Position numbers and translations under genes: made by a program | From: UBA11612 sp964475755 | GTDB taxonomy: Bacteria; Pseudomonadota; Alphaproteobacteria; Rhodospirillales; Rhodospirillaceae | Reading direction: 5' to 3' | DNA: 64,000 nucleotides | Assembly: GCA_964475755.1 (NCBI GenBank) | Contig: CAYYXR010000006.1 | Span: 21,160 to 85,159, forward strand | Notes under the pieces: generated by a model | Seen by the model: the letters and a program-made list of their open reading frames with translations, nothing else | Told to the model about the DNA's origin: nothing | Databases searched by the model: none | Shown: positions 1-7,425 of the stretch, in pieces | Layout of the letters: every line of letters starts with the position of its first letter | Numbering within the stretch: position 1 is the first letter of the stretch

Positions 1-74
1 TCAGCCAGATGGAGATCATCCTCTACCACCAATATGCGGCTCGCCGGCGCGCTTGACGTCGTAGCTTCACTCAT
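1..74 (-). CDS. Response regulator, N-terminal fragment (runs off the window)
   Basis: Read on the minus strand from an ATG at 74, this begins M-S-E-A and within 20 residues reaches ILVVEDD, the first beta strand and acidic pocket of a CheY-like receiver domain. Only 24 codons are inside the window, so the output domain is unseen. Its ATG overlaps the TGA of the histidine kinase upstream (ATGA), which makes translational coupling and a cognate two-component pair very likely. The receiver call is firm. What it controls cannot be told. Confidence 0.75.
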   Translation of the reverse strand, partial: MSEATTSSAPASRILVVEDDLHLA

Positions 75-1192
75 CAGGCGGCCTGTCCTTGTGTAGCGTG
101 CCACGTCACCGTGAAGGCCGCGCCTTTTCCGGGCCCATCACTATGGGCGCGCACTTTACCGTGCTCGAAATGCATGAAGCGCGTAACGATATAAAGACCA
201 AGGCCCGTGCCGGCCGCATCCCGCCCACCATGGGATTCGACTTTGAAGAATTTCTCGAACAGTCGCCCGCTTTGTTCCAGTTCGAACCCAATGCCGGTAT
301 CACGCACCTCCAATTCGATCTCCTCGCCCATCTGGCGCGCGGAGATGGTCGCAGTGCCACCTTTATTGGGCGCCATGGCCGCCATGGCATTTTCAATGAG
401 GTTGCGCAGGACTGTGTCCACCGCCATTGGATCGGCATGTACCTCAATGTTCGGAGGAATGTTCGATTTGAGCTCGATGTTTTCGCGCCTAGCGGGATCT
501 TCAAGATTACTCAGAACATGGCGCACTGCTTCACAGAGATTGACGCGTTCACGATTGAGCTGAACCCGGCCCCGATCCAACCGCGCACTATCGAGAATCT
601 TAGACACCATATTTTCCATACGCCGCAGATCATCAAGCATGCGGCGTGTAAGCTGCTGAAAACGCTCAGGCGAAAATTCGCGCATCAACATCGTTTCCAA
701 TGATAGCTGCAAACTCGCCAGCGGCGTTTTGAATTGATGCGAAACCATCGCCAGAAAATTGTCCTGACGTTTGCGGATATTCGCCTCGTTGCTCAATCCG
801 CGCCACAGCACAGCAATGCAGGATGCAAGGACGAAGAGAAAAAAGCCGCTTTCCCAGGCGTACTGATTGACGTGGCCGCCCTGCTCGTCTTCCAACTCTT
901 CGATCGTACCCGGTGCCAAGGCAATTTGGCCGTTAGCGGTTTGGGCATGGGGAAACAGATCCGTCACCTCGTCTACGCTAGCACCGAGATCCAATAGTTT
1001 TTGTGCGGCTGCCATTTCGTAGGAATATAGGGCTTTGATCTGCGCCGTTGTTTGCTCTGCATAGCTTTGCTGGTCGACGAACCACCAGACGACCTGCGCG
1101 ACGGAAAAAATCTGCAGTGCGATAATTGTCATGTGCAGAAATCGGGTTGAGTCGATGCGGAGTGCGGTGAGCATTGTGCGGCATCCAGCCAT
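74..1192 (-). CDS. Two-component sensor histidine kinase
   Basis: A membrane histidine kinase of 372 residues if started at the ATG at 1192, just after the hemL stop. An ATG at 1174 (366 residues) is equally possible, since neither has a strong Shine-Dalgarno site. Two membrane helices at about 19-39 and 115-131 flank a short extracytoplasmic loop of about 75 residues. The H box MVSHQFKTPL has the phospho-accepting His at 152. The ATP-binding domain shows the N box (NLIENA, about 265), DTGIG (298) and GTGLG (328). No HAMP or PAS domain is evident. It lies directly downstream of hemA-hemL and overlaps the response regulator gene, so it may be co-transcribed with the tetrapyrrole genes. The signal it senses is unknown. 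Confidence 0.85.
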   Translation of the reverse strand: MAGCRTMLTALRIDSTRFLHMTIIALQIFSVAQVVWWFVDQQSYAEQTTAQIKALYSYEMAAAQKLLDLGASVDEVTDLFPHAQTANGQIALAPGTIEELEDEQGGHVNQYAWESGFFLFVLASCIAVLWRGLSNEANIRKRQDNFLAMVSHQFKTPLASLQLSLETMLMREFSPERFQQLTRRMLDDLRRMENMVSKILDSARLDRGRVQLNRERVNLCEAVRHVLSNLEDPARRENIELKSNIPPNIEVHADPMAVDTVLRNLIENAMAAMAPNKGGTATISARQMGEEIELEVRDTGIGFELEQSGRLFEKFFKVESHGGRDAAGTGLGLYIVTRFMHFEHGKVRAHSDGPGKGAAFTVTWHATQGQAA

Positions 1193-1197
1193 TAGGG

Positions 1198-2490
1198 TTA
1201 TTTGGAAGCGGACGAAAGCGCGGCGCGCACGGCTTGAGCCAATTGCGAAACATGGTCCGCCGTATGTGCCAGGGACAGGAACATAACCTCGTAAGCAGAC
1301 GGGGGAACGCAAATTCCGTCATCCAAGAGCGCATGAAAGAATGGTTTGAAAACATTCCCGGCGTTGCTATCGATCGCTTCAGCCGCGCGCGGTGCCGCGC
1401 CGGCTTGAAACGACAGCCAGAATATCGATCCGACCCGAACCAGGGCGCCCGGAACGTCAGCGTCTTTAATGGCATCGCCTAGCTCAGAATCAAGGTGCGT
1501 GCCAAGCTCTTCCAGCTGCGCCCATGCATCTTCACGTTCGAGAACTGTCAGCGCTGCGATTCCGGCCGCCATGGCGATCGGGTTTCCCGAAAGCGTGCCG
1601 GCTTGGTACACGGGACCTTCCGGCGCCATGTGCGACATAAGTTTACGGGTTCCGCCAAAAGCACCCACGGGCAATCCGCCGCCGATGATTTTGCCGAAGG
1701 TGGCAAGATCGGGCGTGATGCCATAGTGCGCCGCTGCACCGCCCTTGCCGACGCGAAAGCCTGATATGACTTCGTCAAAAATGAGAAGCGCACCTGAGTC
1801 CTCGGTAAGCTTTCGCAGCGTTTGCAGAAATTCCTTTCTCTGCAGGAGAAAGCCATTATTGGCGGGCATGGGTTCGATAATGACCGCGGCAATCTGATCG
1901 CCCCGGGCGGCGAAGAGTTCCTTGACCTTTTCCTCATCGTCCAACGGCAGCACACGTGTGAGGGCGGCAAAGTCCTTCGGCACACCCGCCGAAGATGGTT
2001 GACCGGCCGTTACGAGACCCGATCCCGCGGCAACCAGCAAATGATCCGCGTGGCCGTGATAGCAGCCGGAAAATTTGACGACGAGGTCCCGCCCAGTAGC
2101 GCCGCGCGCTAGGCGGATCGCGCTCATGGTGGCTTCTGTGCCCGAAGAGACAAAGCGCACCTGTTCGAGGCCGGGGTACGAGCTTACGACGCGCTCAGCC
2201 AGATCGATTTCCGCTTTGCACGGCGTGCCGTAGGTGGTTCCGCGTGCCGCAGCCTGCTGAATCGCCTCGACAACTTCGGGGTGGGCGTGACCGAGAATCA
2301 GCGGGCCCCACGACCCCATGAAATCGAGGTGCTGTTTGCCTTCTTCATCGAATACATATGCCCCTTCTGCCCGCGCGATGAACTTCGGCGTTCCGCCGAC
2401 CGCTTTAAAGGCACGCACGGGCGAATCAACACCGCCGGGGATAACTTTGGTTGCGCGTTCGAATAACGCAGCGTTGGTCGTTCCACTCAC
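1198..2490 (-). CDS. hemL: Glutamate-1-semialdehyde 2,1-aminomutase
   Basis: A PLP enzyme that converts glutamate-1-semialdehyde to 5-aminolevulinate, the second step of the C5 route to heme. The 430 residues are the usual family length. Motifs seen are VIPGGVDSPVRAF near the N-terminus, SSGTEATMSAIRLAR at about 115-129, LIFDEVISGFR at about 236-246, and the PLP lysine in TFGKIIGGG (Lys267). The start is GTG at 2490. It overlaps the hemA stop as GTGA and has GGAGGAG seven bases upstream, so it is translationally coupled to hemA. Aminotransferases of other specificity are a weaker alternative, because the hemA neighbour and the N-terminal motif are specific. Confidence 0.95.
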   Translation of the reverse strand: MSGTTNAALFERATKVIPGGVDSPVRAFKAVGGTPKFIARAEGAYVFDEEGKQHLDFMGSWGPLILGHAHPEVVEAIQQAAARGTTYGTPCKAEIDLAERVVSSYPGLEQVRFVSSGTEATMSAIRLARGATGRDLVVKFSGCYHGHADHLLVAAGSGLVTAGQPSSAGVPKDFAALTRVLPLDDEEKVKELFAARGDQIAAVIIEPMPANNGFLLQRKEFLQTLRKLTEDSGALLIFDEVISGFRVGKGGAAAHYGITPDLATFGKIIGGGLPVGAFGGTRKLMSHMAPEGPVYQAGTLSGNPIAMAAGIAALTVLEREDAWAQLEELGTHLDSELGDAIKDADVPGALVRVGSIFWLSFQAGAAPRAAEAIDSNAGNVFKPFFHALLDDGICVPPSAYEVMFLSLAHTADHVSQLAQAVRAALSSASK

Positions 2491-3797
2491 TCTTTCACTC
2501 CTCCGGTATCGGTCTCGCTCGTTATACGCTCGTCTATGTCCGCAGATAGCGCTTCTTCGATGCCGCTCATGTAGGCCTGCACGGCATTGGGTCCGGCCTC
2601 CGCCGCCAAGGCCCGCAGCCCTTTCAACGGCGCATGCGCCATTCTGCGTGCGAAACCTTCGGCCCAAACTTTAAGCGCGTCGTCGCCATTCAAGGACTCT
2701 CGCGTGGCCCTCGGCAAACGCCGCAAGCTTTCAACCGCCGCTTCTTGGTAACGGGTCGTTAGACGCTGGATCATCGGCGCGGCTTCGCGGATGGCATACT
2801 CCGTGCGCAGTCGCTCCAAGTGCTCATCAACAACAATGCGTGCGTTCGCCAACTCAGCCAACTTGGAGGCGCGTCCCTCCGTTGCATCGGCAATAATCGA
2901 GTCCATACCCATGCGCTGGAGGCCGTCGACTTCAGCGTCGGACGGATCGACATTCGGCGGCACGCCTAGGTCTATGATAAGCGTTCCGCCGGAGGGAGCG
3001 CCTTTCGCCATCACGGCGAGTTCATTCTTGGATAAGACTGGATCGTTGCTTCCAACTGCTGTTATAATCACATTGAAACCGCCAGGCGCTTTTTTGAAAT
3101 CTTCCAGTGACTGTGCACTGCCTGCAATTTCAGCGGCAAATTCTTGCGCCGTTTCCATCGTGCGGTTGACCACGTGAATTTTAAGGCCGCTTTCTTTCAG
3201 CGAAAGTGCACAACGACGCGTCATGGGCGATACGCCAACGATCGCGATCTTTTCTGCCGTATCTTTTACGTGCTCTAGCGCATGATTGACGACAATACTG
3301 GCGAGTGAAGCCATATTGGCGGGGCGCGCGGCGGCGCGATGCACATCCTGTGCGGATCTCAAGGCTTCACCGAACAAATAGTCCAGTTGCGGGCCGCACG
3401 TTCCGGCGGCCTTTGCCGAGCTCCAAGCATTGCGCACCTGCGCATAAATCTCACGCTCTCCCGGTTGCGCCGAATCAAGGCCGGCCGCAACCAAGAACAA
3501 GTGCTCGGCCGCGCCCTCACCGTTCCAGGCCCTGAAGACGCGATTCACATCGTTGTCAGACGTATGCAAAAGATGGCCGATTTTTTGCCGGCAATTCTGA
3601 ACGGAGAGCGAATCATCACCCGCGAGAACAAACTCCACACGATTGCATGTTCCCAGATACGCAATTTCCTTTGCGCCCGTTTCCCTGACGAACTCAGGTA
3701 AACGGTCGGAAAGCTGCTCTTTGGGCAGTGTAAGGGCGCCGAGGCGCTCCACGCCCGCGGTTCGATAAGAGGCCCCAACTAGTGCGAATCGGTTCAT
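2487..3797 (-). CDS. hemA: Glutamyl-tRNA reductase
   Basis: Reduces glutamyl-tRNA(Glu) to glutamate-1-semialdehyde with NADPH, the committed step of the C5 pathway. The 436 residues show the catalytic cysteine in LGTCNRVEF (Cys51), the GLDSAQPGE substrate-site motif, a Rossmann domain in the middle (IAIVGVSPMTRR, then the VVNRTMETA strand) and a C-terminal dimerisation helix. This is the GluTR protein and not the unrelated ALA synthase that is also called HemA in alphaproteobacteria. It heads the hemA-hemL-kinase-regulator string and is divergent from hemH across about 120 bp. A TTGACA lies on the minus strand at 3846-3841, but no matching -10 box was found. Confidence 0.95.
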   Translation of the reverse strand: MNRFALVGASYRTAGVERLGALTLPKEQLSDRLPEFVRETGAKEIAYLGTCNRVEFVLAGDDSLSVQNCRQKIGHLLHTSDNDVNRVFRAWNGEGAAEHLFLVAAGLDSAQPGEREIYAQVRNAWSSAKAAGTCGPQLDYLFGEALRSAQDVHRAAARPANMASLASIVVNHALEHVKDTAEKIAIVGVSPMTRRCALSLKESGLKIHVVNRTMETAQEFAAEIAGSAQSLEDFKKAPGGFNVIITAVGSNDPVLSKNELAVMAKGAPSGGTLIIDLGVPPNVDPSDAEVDGLQRMGMDSIIADATEGRASKLAELANARIVVDEHLERLRTEYAIREAAPMIQRLTTRYQEAAVESLRRLPRATRESLNGDDALKVWAEGFARRMAHAPLKGLRALAAEAGPNAVQAYMSGIEEALSADIDERITSETDTGGVKE

Positions 3798-3919
3798 AGT
3801 GCATCACTATCACCGGCGCATGGTCGTTATGTCACAGCCGTGTCAAAGGGCGTGGAATTTCGGCCTTGGGGCGCCGACGGGGCTATGGCATATCAGGCAG
3901 AAATCTGGCGGGAATCGGC

Positions 3920-4963
3920 ATGAGCGAACAAAACAACCGTACGGCGGTCGTAATTTTCAACCTGGGCGGCCCGGACGGACCTGACGCGGTCCGGCCGTTT
4001 TTATTCAACTTGTTTAACGACCCCTACATCATCACCCAGCCCGCACCGGTCCGCTGGCTGATTGCGACGATGATCTCGACTTTACGCGCGAAAAAATCCC
4101 GTGGGATTTATGACCGGATCGGCGGCAAATCCGTTTTGTTGCCCGAGACCCAAGCGCAGGCCGATGCCCTTCAGAAGCTCTTGGACAACCGGCCGGGAAA
4201 TCACCGTGTCTTCATCTTTATGCGGTATTGGCACCCCATGGCCCGAGAGGTCATGGCAGATATCAAATCCTTTAAGCCGGACCGGATTGTCGTGCTGCCG
4301 CTATACCCGCAGTTCTCGACCACGACCACGCAAACTTCGATCGAAGCACTGCAAAAAGAAGCCAAGCGCCAAGGCGTGAAAACGCCCATGGACATTCTGT
4401 GCTGCTACCCGACGATTGAAGGATTTGTAGCGCCCGTTGCTTCTAAAATTCGCGAGGCTTATGAGACTGCTAGCCGGCACGGAACACCGCGCGTTTTATT
4501 TTCCGCACATGGATTGCCGCAAAAAATTGTCGATGCCGGCGACCCGTATCAGTGGCAGGTGGAACAATCCACCGACGCCGTCGTGAAATGGCTCGATATA
4601 CCCGAGCTGGATTATGCGATTTGCTATCAAAGCCGCGTCGGCCCAGTGCAGTGGTTGCAGCCATCCATCGAAGACGAAATTAAACGTGCAGGCAAAGATA
4701 AAGTCCCTCTCATCGTCACGCCGATCGCTTTTGTTTCAGAACACGTCGAAACACTGGTGGAACTGGATGAGGACATGAAAATCATTGCCGACGAAGCGGG
4801 CGTGCCCCACTACAGCCGAGTGAGTGCCGTTCGCGCCGATTCGTCATATATTGCAGCGCTGGCCAACACCGTCGATTTCCTGAAAGACAAGACTACGCCA
4901 TGTTCCGCTTCAGGTGTGCGCATTTGTCCTGCCAAGCATACAGCTTGCCCTCACCACAATTGA
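3920..4963 (+). CDS. hemH: Ferrochelatase (possibly an Fe-S type)
   Basis: Inserts Fe2+ into protoporphyrin IX, the last step of heme synthesis. The 347 residues include VIFNLGGPDGPDAVRPFL at the N-terminus, the catalytic His in FSAHGLPQK and the conserved Glu in VSEHVETLVELD, plus YQSRVGP. The start ATG at 3920 fits the family N-terminus and has GGGA upstream; the reading frame is open further upstream but without homology. The last 20 residues carry three cysteines (328, 336, 343), two of them followed by Pro. This resembles the C-terminal ligand region of [2Fe-2S] ferrochelatases, though the spacing is not that of the human enzyme. Divergent from hemA. Confidence 0.93.
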   Translation: MSEQNNRTAVVIFNLGGPDGPDAVRPFLFNLFNDPYIITQPAPVRWLIATMISTLRAKKSRGIYDRIGGKSVLLPETQAQADALQKLLDNRPGNHRVFIFMRYWHPMAREVMADIKSFKPDRIVVLPLYPQFSTTTTQTSIEALQKEAKRQGVKTPMDILCCYPTIEGFVAPVASKIREAYETASRHGTPRVLFSAHGLPQKIVDAGDPYQWQVEQSTDAVVKWLDIPELDYAICYQSRVGPVQWLQPSIEDEIKRAGKDKVPLIVTPIAFVSEHVETLVELDEDMKIIADEAGVPHYSRVSAVRADSSYIAALANTVDFLKDKTTPCSASGVRICPAKHTACPHHN

Positions 4964-5046
4964 GTTGCGTACGCGCGGCTTAAGTGAGCCGTTCAAATCG
5001 TTCGCTGCAAAGGGTAAACTATCGCTCGTGGGCGATGGGGAGCCTC

Positions 5047-5526
5047 ATGGAATTAGATCGCAGATCAATATTGACCGCATCTATGGCCGCCGCATTGGTG
5101 GGGCGCTTCCATCCGGCCATAGCGAACGACACATTCTATACAGCTGACAAAGCCGCCATTCAGTCGATACGCGTCTACTCTGACACCGATGGTGTTTCAC
5201 GTATTGAAGATTTGGGGTTGCCCGTCACAGAGCCGCCGGGCGGTAACGGTGGCGCGGTCTTCCAAAAAAATGCGCGTCGCGCCGTCGTATTTTCAGGTCC
5301 AGCGAACGCTCTTGTGCCGGCGCGCAATACACCACATGGAACAGTCGAGTTTCTATACGTGATGAAAGGGGAAACAACTTTCATTTGCGGGTCCGCCAAG
5401 CGTACCTGCTCGACGGGCACTGTTTTGATTTTTGAAGATACAGATGGAATGGGACACGAAGAACGTGTCGGCCCGGATGGCTATCTCGCCGTCAAAGTCA
5501 GCATCCCCTTGGAGGCCTGGACATGA
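5047..5526 (+). CDS. Exported cupin-fold protein
   Basis: A 159-residue protein. The ATG at 5047 follows GGGGAG at a good distance. The N-terminus MELDRRSILTASMAAALVG looks like a Tat or Sec signal, with likely cleavage after AIA at about residue 20. The rest is a single cupin barrel: PHGTVEFLYVMKGETTF is cupin motif 1-like, and the stretch around GTVLIFEDTDGMGHEER is motif 2-like with a histidine. Only a partial metal-binding set of His/Glu can be seen, so enzyme versus binding protein is open. It overlaps the next cupin gene by ATGA, so the two are surely co-translated. No specific function is recognised. Confidence 0.7.
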   Translation: MELDRRSILTASMAAALVGRFHPAIANDTFYTADKAAIQSIRVYSDTDGVSRIEDLGLPVTEPPGGNGGAVFQKNARRAVVFSGPANALVPARNTPHGTVEFLYVMKGETTFICGSAKRTCSTGTVLIFEDTDGMGHEERVGPDGYLAVKVSIPLEAWT

Positions 5527-5906
5527 CGAGCTCAGAATCACTCACAGCGCAGCACATATACGTCGGACAAGACGGCCATAGTCATCTGGAACGAATTGAG
5601 TTGAACACAGACAGCAGCGATCTGGTTCCGCCAGGATTTACGACTCATCTAGAAAGTGATGCTTTAGCCCTTTGGGTTATGCGCTGGCCGCCAAATTGGT
5701 TTGTGGACGCCCACCCTTCACCCAAGAACGAAAGGGAGCTGGTCATTGGGGTCGGTGGTTATACGGCAGGAGAATTTCACAGCGGCAAAACGTACCGTAC
5801 GGATAAAGGCGACATAATGATCGTCAATGACCCGACTGGCACGGGGCACACGTCACGTGCCGGGCCGGATGGCGCAACCGTATTGTTTATTCGATTGCCT
5901 GCCTAA
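5523..5906 (+). CDS. Small cupin-like protein
   Basis: A 127-residue cytoplasmic protein (no signal peptide) started at the ATG overlapping the stop of the exported cupin. Strand-rich sequence with ALWVMRWPPNWFVDAHPSP, then ELVIGVGGYTAGEFHSG, then KGDIMIVNDPTGTGHTSR, follows the two-motif pattern of a small cupin. The second half closely parallels that of its neighbour (tGtvlifeDtdGmGHeeRvGPDG against KGDIMIVND.TGTGHTSRAGPDG), so the two are probably ancient duplicates, one exported and one not. Function is unknown. It converges on the dehalogenase-like gene with only 15 bp between the stops. Confidence 0.65.
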   Translation: MTSSESLTAQHIYVGQDGHSHLERIELNTDSSDLVPPGFTTHLESDALALWVMRWPPNWFVDAHPSPKNERELVIGVGGYTAGEFHSGKTYRTDKGDIMIVNDPTGTGHTSRAGPDGATVLFIRLPA

Positions 5907-5921
5907 ACTTTCTGGCGCGAC

Positions 5922-6656
5922 TTAAGCCCAGCCGCCGGCAAACGGCAGGACAAGTCCGGTCATAAAATTCGCTTTGGGCGAAGCAAGGAAGGCAATGGTG
6001 GACGCCACTTCTTCTGGCTTTCCCAATCGTTTCAACGGCACTTTCGAAGCCATCTTGCTTATGAACTCCGGATCATTGCGCAATTTTTCCGGAAAGTAGC
6101 TTTCACTCTCTACATAATTGGGCGCAATGGCGTTGACGTTGATATTGAACGGCGCCAGCTCTTTGGCGAGCGTGACCGCCAGCGCATTCGCCGCGCCTCT
6201 TGCCGTCACATACATCGAATAGTTTGGCAGCCCATGAACAGGAGCGGCCGAGGTGACAAAAATAATCTTACCGGATTTTTGTTTTTTCATGCGTCCAGCA
6301 GCGGCACCTGCGAATTTAAAAGGCGCGATGACAAGCGCTTCGAAACCGTTGCGCATGTCATCGACGGACGCCTCATCAATCGGCGCCCGGATTGCAGGGA
6401 AGAAATCATTGTTTACCAGCACGTCTAGGCTCGCCCCGCCGGCCTCTATTTCATCTAGCGCCGCTAGGGGATCAGTAGACGCCAGCACGTTCACCGATGG
6501 GTTTTGATTTTTGAAGTCTTCGCGTGACGCACCGTCACTGAAACTTTGGTCGTGACAAAAAACGCGTGCGCCTTGGCTGGACATTTCCAGAGCAGCGGGC
6601 AATCCGACAAAATGACGCACGTTGGTGACGAGAGCCGTGAGATTTTTCAGCATCAT
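5922..6656 (-). CDS. Halohydrin dehalogenase (HheA/HheC-like, SDR superfamily)
   Basis: A 244-residue SDR-fold protein (a start one codon later, at 6653, is also possible) that departs from SDR dehydrogenases exactly as halohydrin dehalogenases do. The glycine-rich cofactor loop is replaced by T-N-V-R-H-F-V-G (residues 11-18), matching T-x4-F/Y-x-G of the halide pocket. The triad is Ser136-x12-Tyr149-x3-Arg153, with Arg in place of the usual Lys. Other marks resemble HheA/HheC as I recall them: CHDQSF, VNNDFFPA, IAPNYVES and LPFAGGWA at the C-terminus. Such enzymes turn vicinal halohydrins into epoxides with halide release and need no NAD(P). It sits 28 bp downstream of the sulfotransferase gene on the same strand. 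The fold call is certain and the dehalogenase call strong; the natural substrate is unknown. Confidence 0.88.
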   Translation of the reverse strand: MMLKNLTALVTNVRHFVGLPAALEMSSQGARVFCHDQSFSDGASREDFKNQNPSVNVLASTDPLAALDEIEAGGASLDVLVNNDFFPAIRAPIDEASVDDMRNGFEALVIAPFKFAGAAAGRMKKQKSGKIIFVTSAAPVHGLPNYSMYVTARGAANALAVTLAKELAPFNINVNAIAPNYVESESYFPEKLRNDPEFISKMASKVPLKRLGKPEEVASTIAFLASPKANFMTGLVLPFAGGWA

Positions 6657-6684
6657 TTCCGCCTTGAATTGTGAATGCAGAATT

Positions 6685-7305
6685 TTACTCGGGCACCCGG
6701 TCCGCAAGGCGCGTTTGGAATTCTTCTGTGCTGTTCACACGCGGAAAAGGCGTTTTCGGAATCGGAATATCCAGGAACTTACAAAGGGGGTCCCAGCCCT
6801 CCGCCACATTGAATTCAAGTAAGCGTTCCGCTGGAATGGTACGCCGCACCTCTTCATTGTGCCTCTCGTACACCTTGATGCAATGCGCGCGGGTGTGCAA
6901 ATCGCCATCGAACATCTTCACCACGACATTCTGAATCATGGATCCAAACGGGTTCGAGGGGTCAGCGCGTTTTTCTATGTCCTTGAAGATTGTCGCTTGG
7001 GTGCTATCGAACCATTTATCGGCATCCCGCACCGTCAAAATGACTTTGGCGTCCGGGTATTCCTCGGCCAACTCCTGATAGAACGAGCAGGACGGCCAAT
7101 CCACGGTGGCACCGTAGCCTTCGAACATAATGTCCCAATCCTTGGACTCACCCTTTCCGGCGCTGTCCCAATAGGGGAGTAAGTGCATGTTTTCGAAGAG
7201 CTCAATCATGTGGAAGCAGCGACCCAACCCCAACTGCTCCAGCGCCAATTTTAGCGACATTGTCCCGGTACGCCCCAGGCCAGCACCTACAACCGCCAGT
7301 CCCAA
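6685..7305 (-). CDS. Small P-loop sulfotransferase family protein
   Basis: A 206-residue protein. The N-terminal loop GAGLGRTGTMSLKLALE is the 5'-phosphosulfate-binding motif of PAPS-dependent sulfotransferases, and KVILTVRDADKWFDS is the 3'-phosphate-binding region (RD followed by W). The family (Sulfotransfer_4-like) is widespread and most members have no known acceptor. Translation starts at TTG 7305 behind a strong GGGAGGA; no ATG fits. It is the first gene of a two-gene unit with the halohydrin dehalogenase-like gene, divergent from the amidohydrolase operon. Confidence 0.8.
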   Translation of the reverse strand: MGLAVVGAGLGRTGTMSLKLALEQLGLGRCFHMIELFENMHLLPYWDSAGKGESKDWDIMFEGYGATVDWPSCSFYQELAEEYPDAKVILTVRDADKWFDSTQATIFKDIEKRADPSNPFGSMIQNVVVKMFDGDLHTRAHCIKVYERHNEEVRRTIPAERLLEFNVAEGWDPLCKFLDIPIPKTPFPRVNSTEEFQTRLADRVPE

Positions 7306-7329
7306 ATCAAAATCCTCCCTTTACGCAAC

Positions 7330-7345
7330 GCAATAATTATATTGC
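7330..7345. promoter_or_regulatory. Inverted repeat in divergent promoter region (candidate operator)
   Basis: GCAATA-N4-TATTGC lies in the roughly 120 bp gap between the divergent sulfotransferase and 7426 genes. A third half-site, TATTGC, occurs at 7398-7403. Read on the minus strand the centre contains TATAAT (7341-7336), which could be the -10 box of the minus-strand operon, although no good -35 is seen. On the plus strand TTGATT (7359) and TATATT (7380) could be promoter boxes with a short 15 bp spacer. A shared repressor site is plausible but unproven. Confidence 0.3.
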
Positions 7346-7425
7346 GGAAAACCCACATTTGATTCGGGCCGAGTCTGTGTATATTTGTATCACATCATAT
7401 TGCAAACGCACGGCAAGGAGGAGCC

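Noticed and set aside
5922..6656. Ordinary 3-oxoacyl-ACP reductase or SDR dehydrogenase call
   Set aside because: The NAD-binding glycine motif is missing and the catalytic Lys is Arg, both in the halohydrin dehalogenase pattern.
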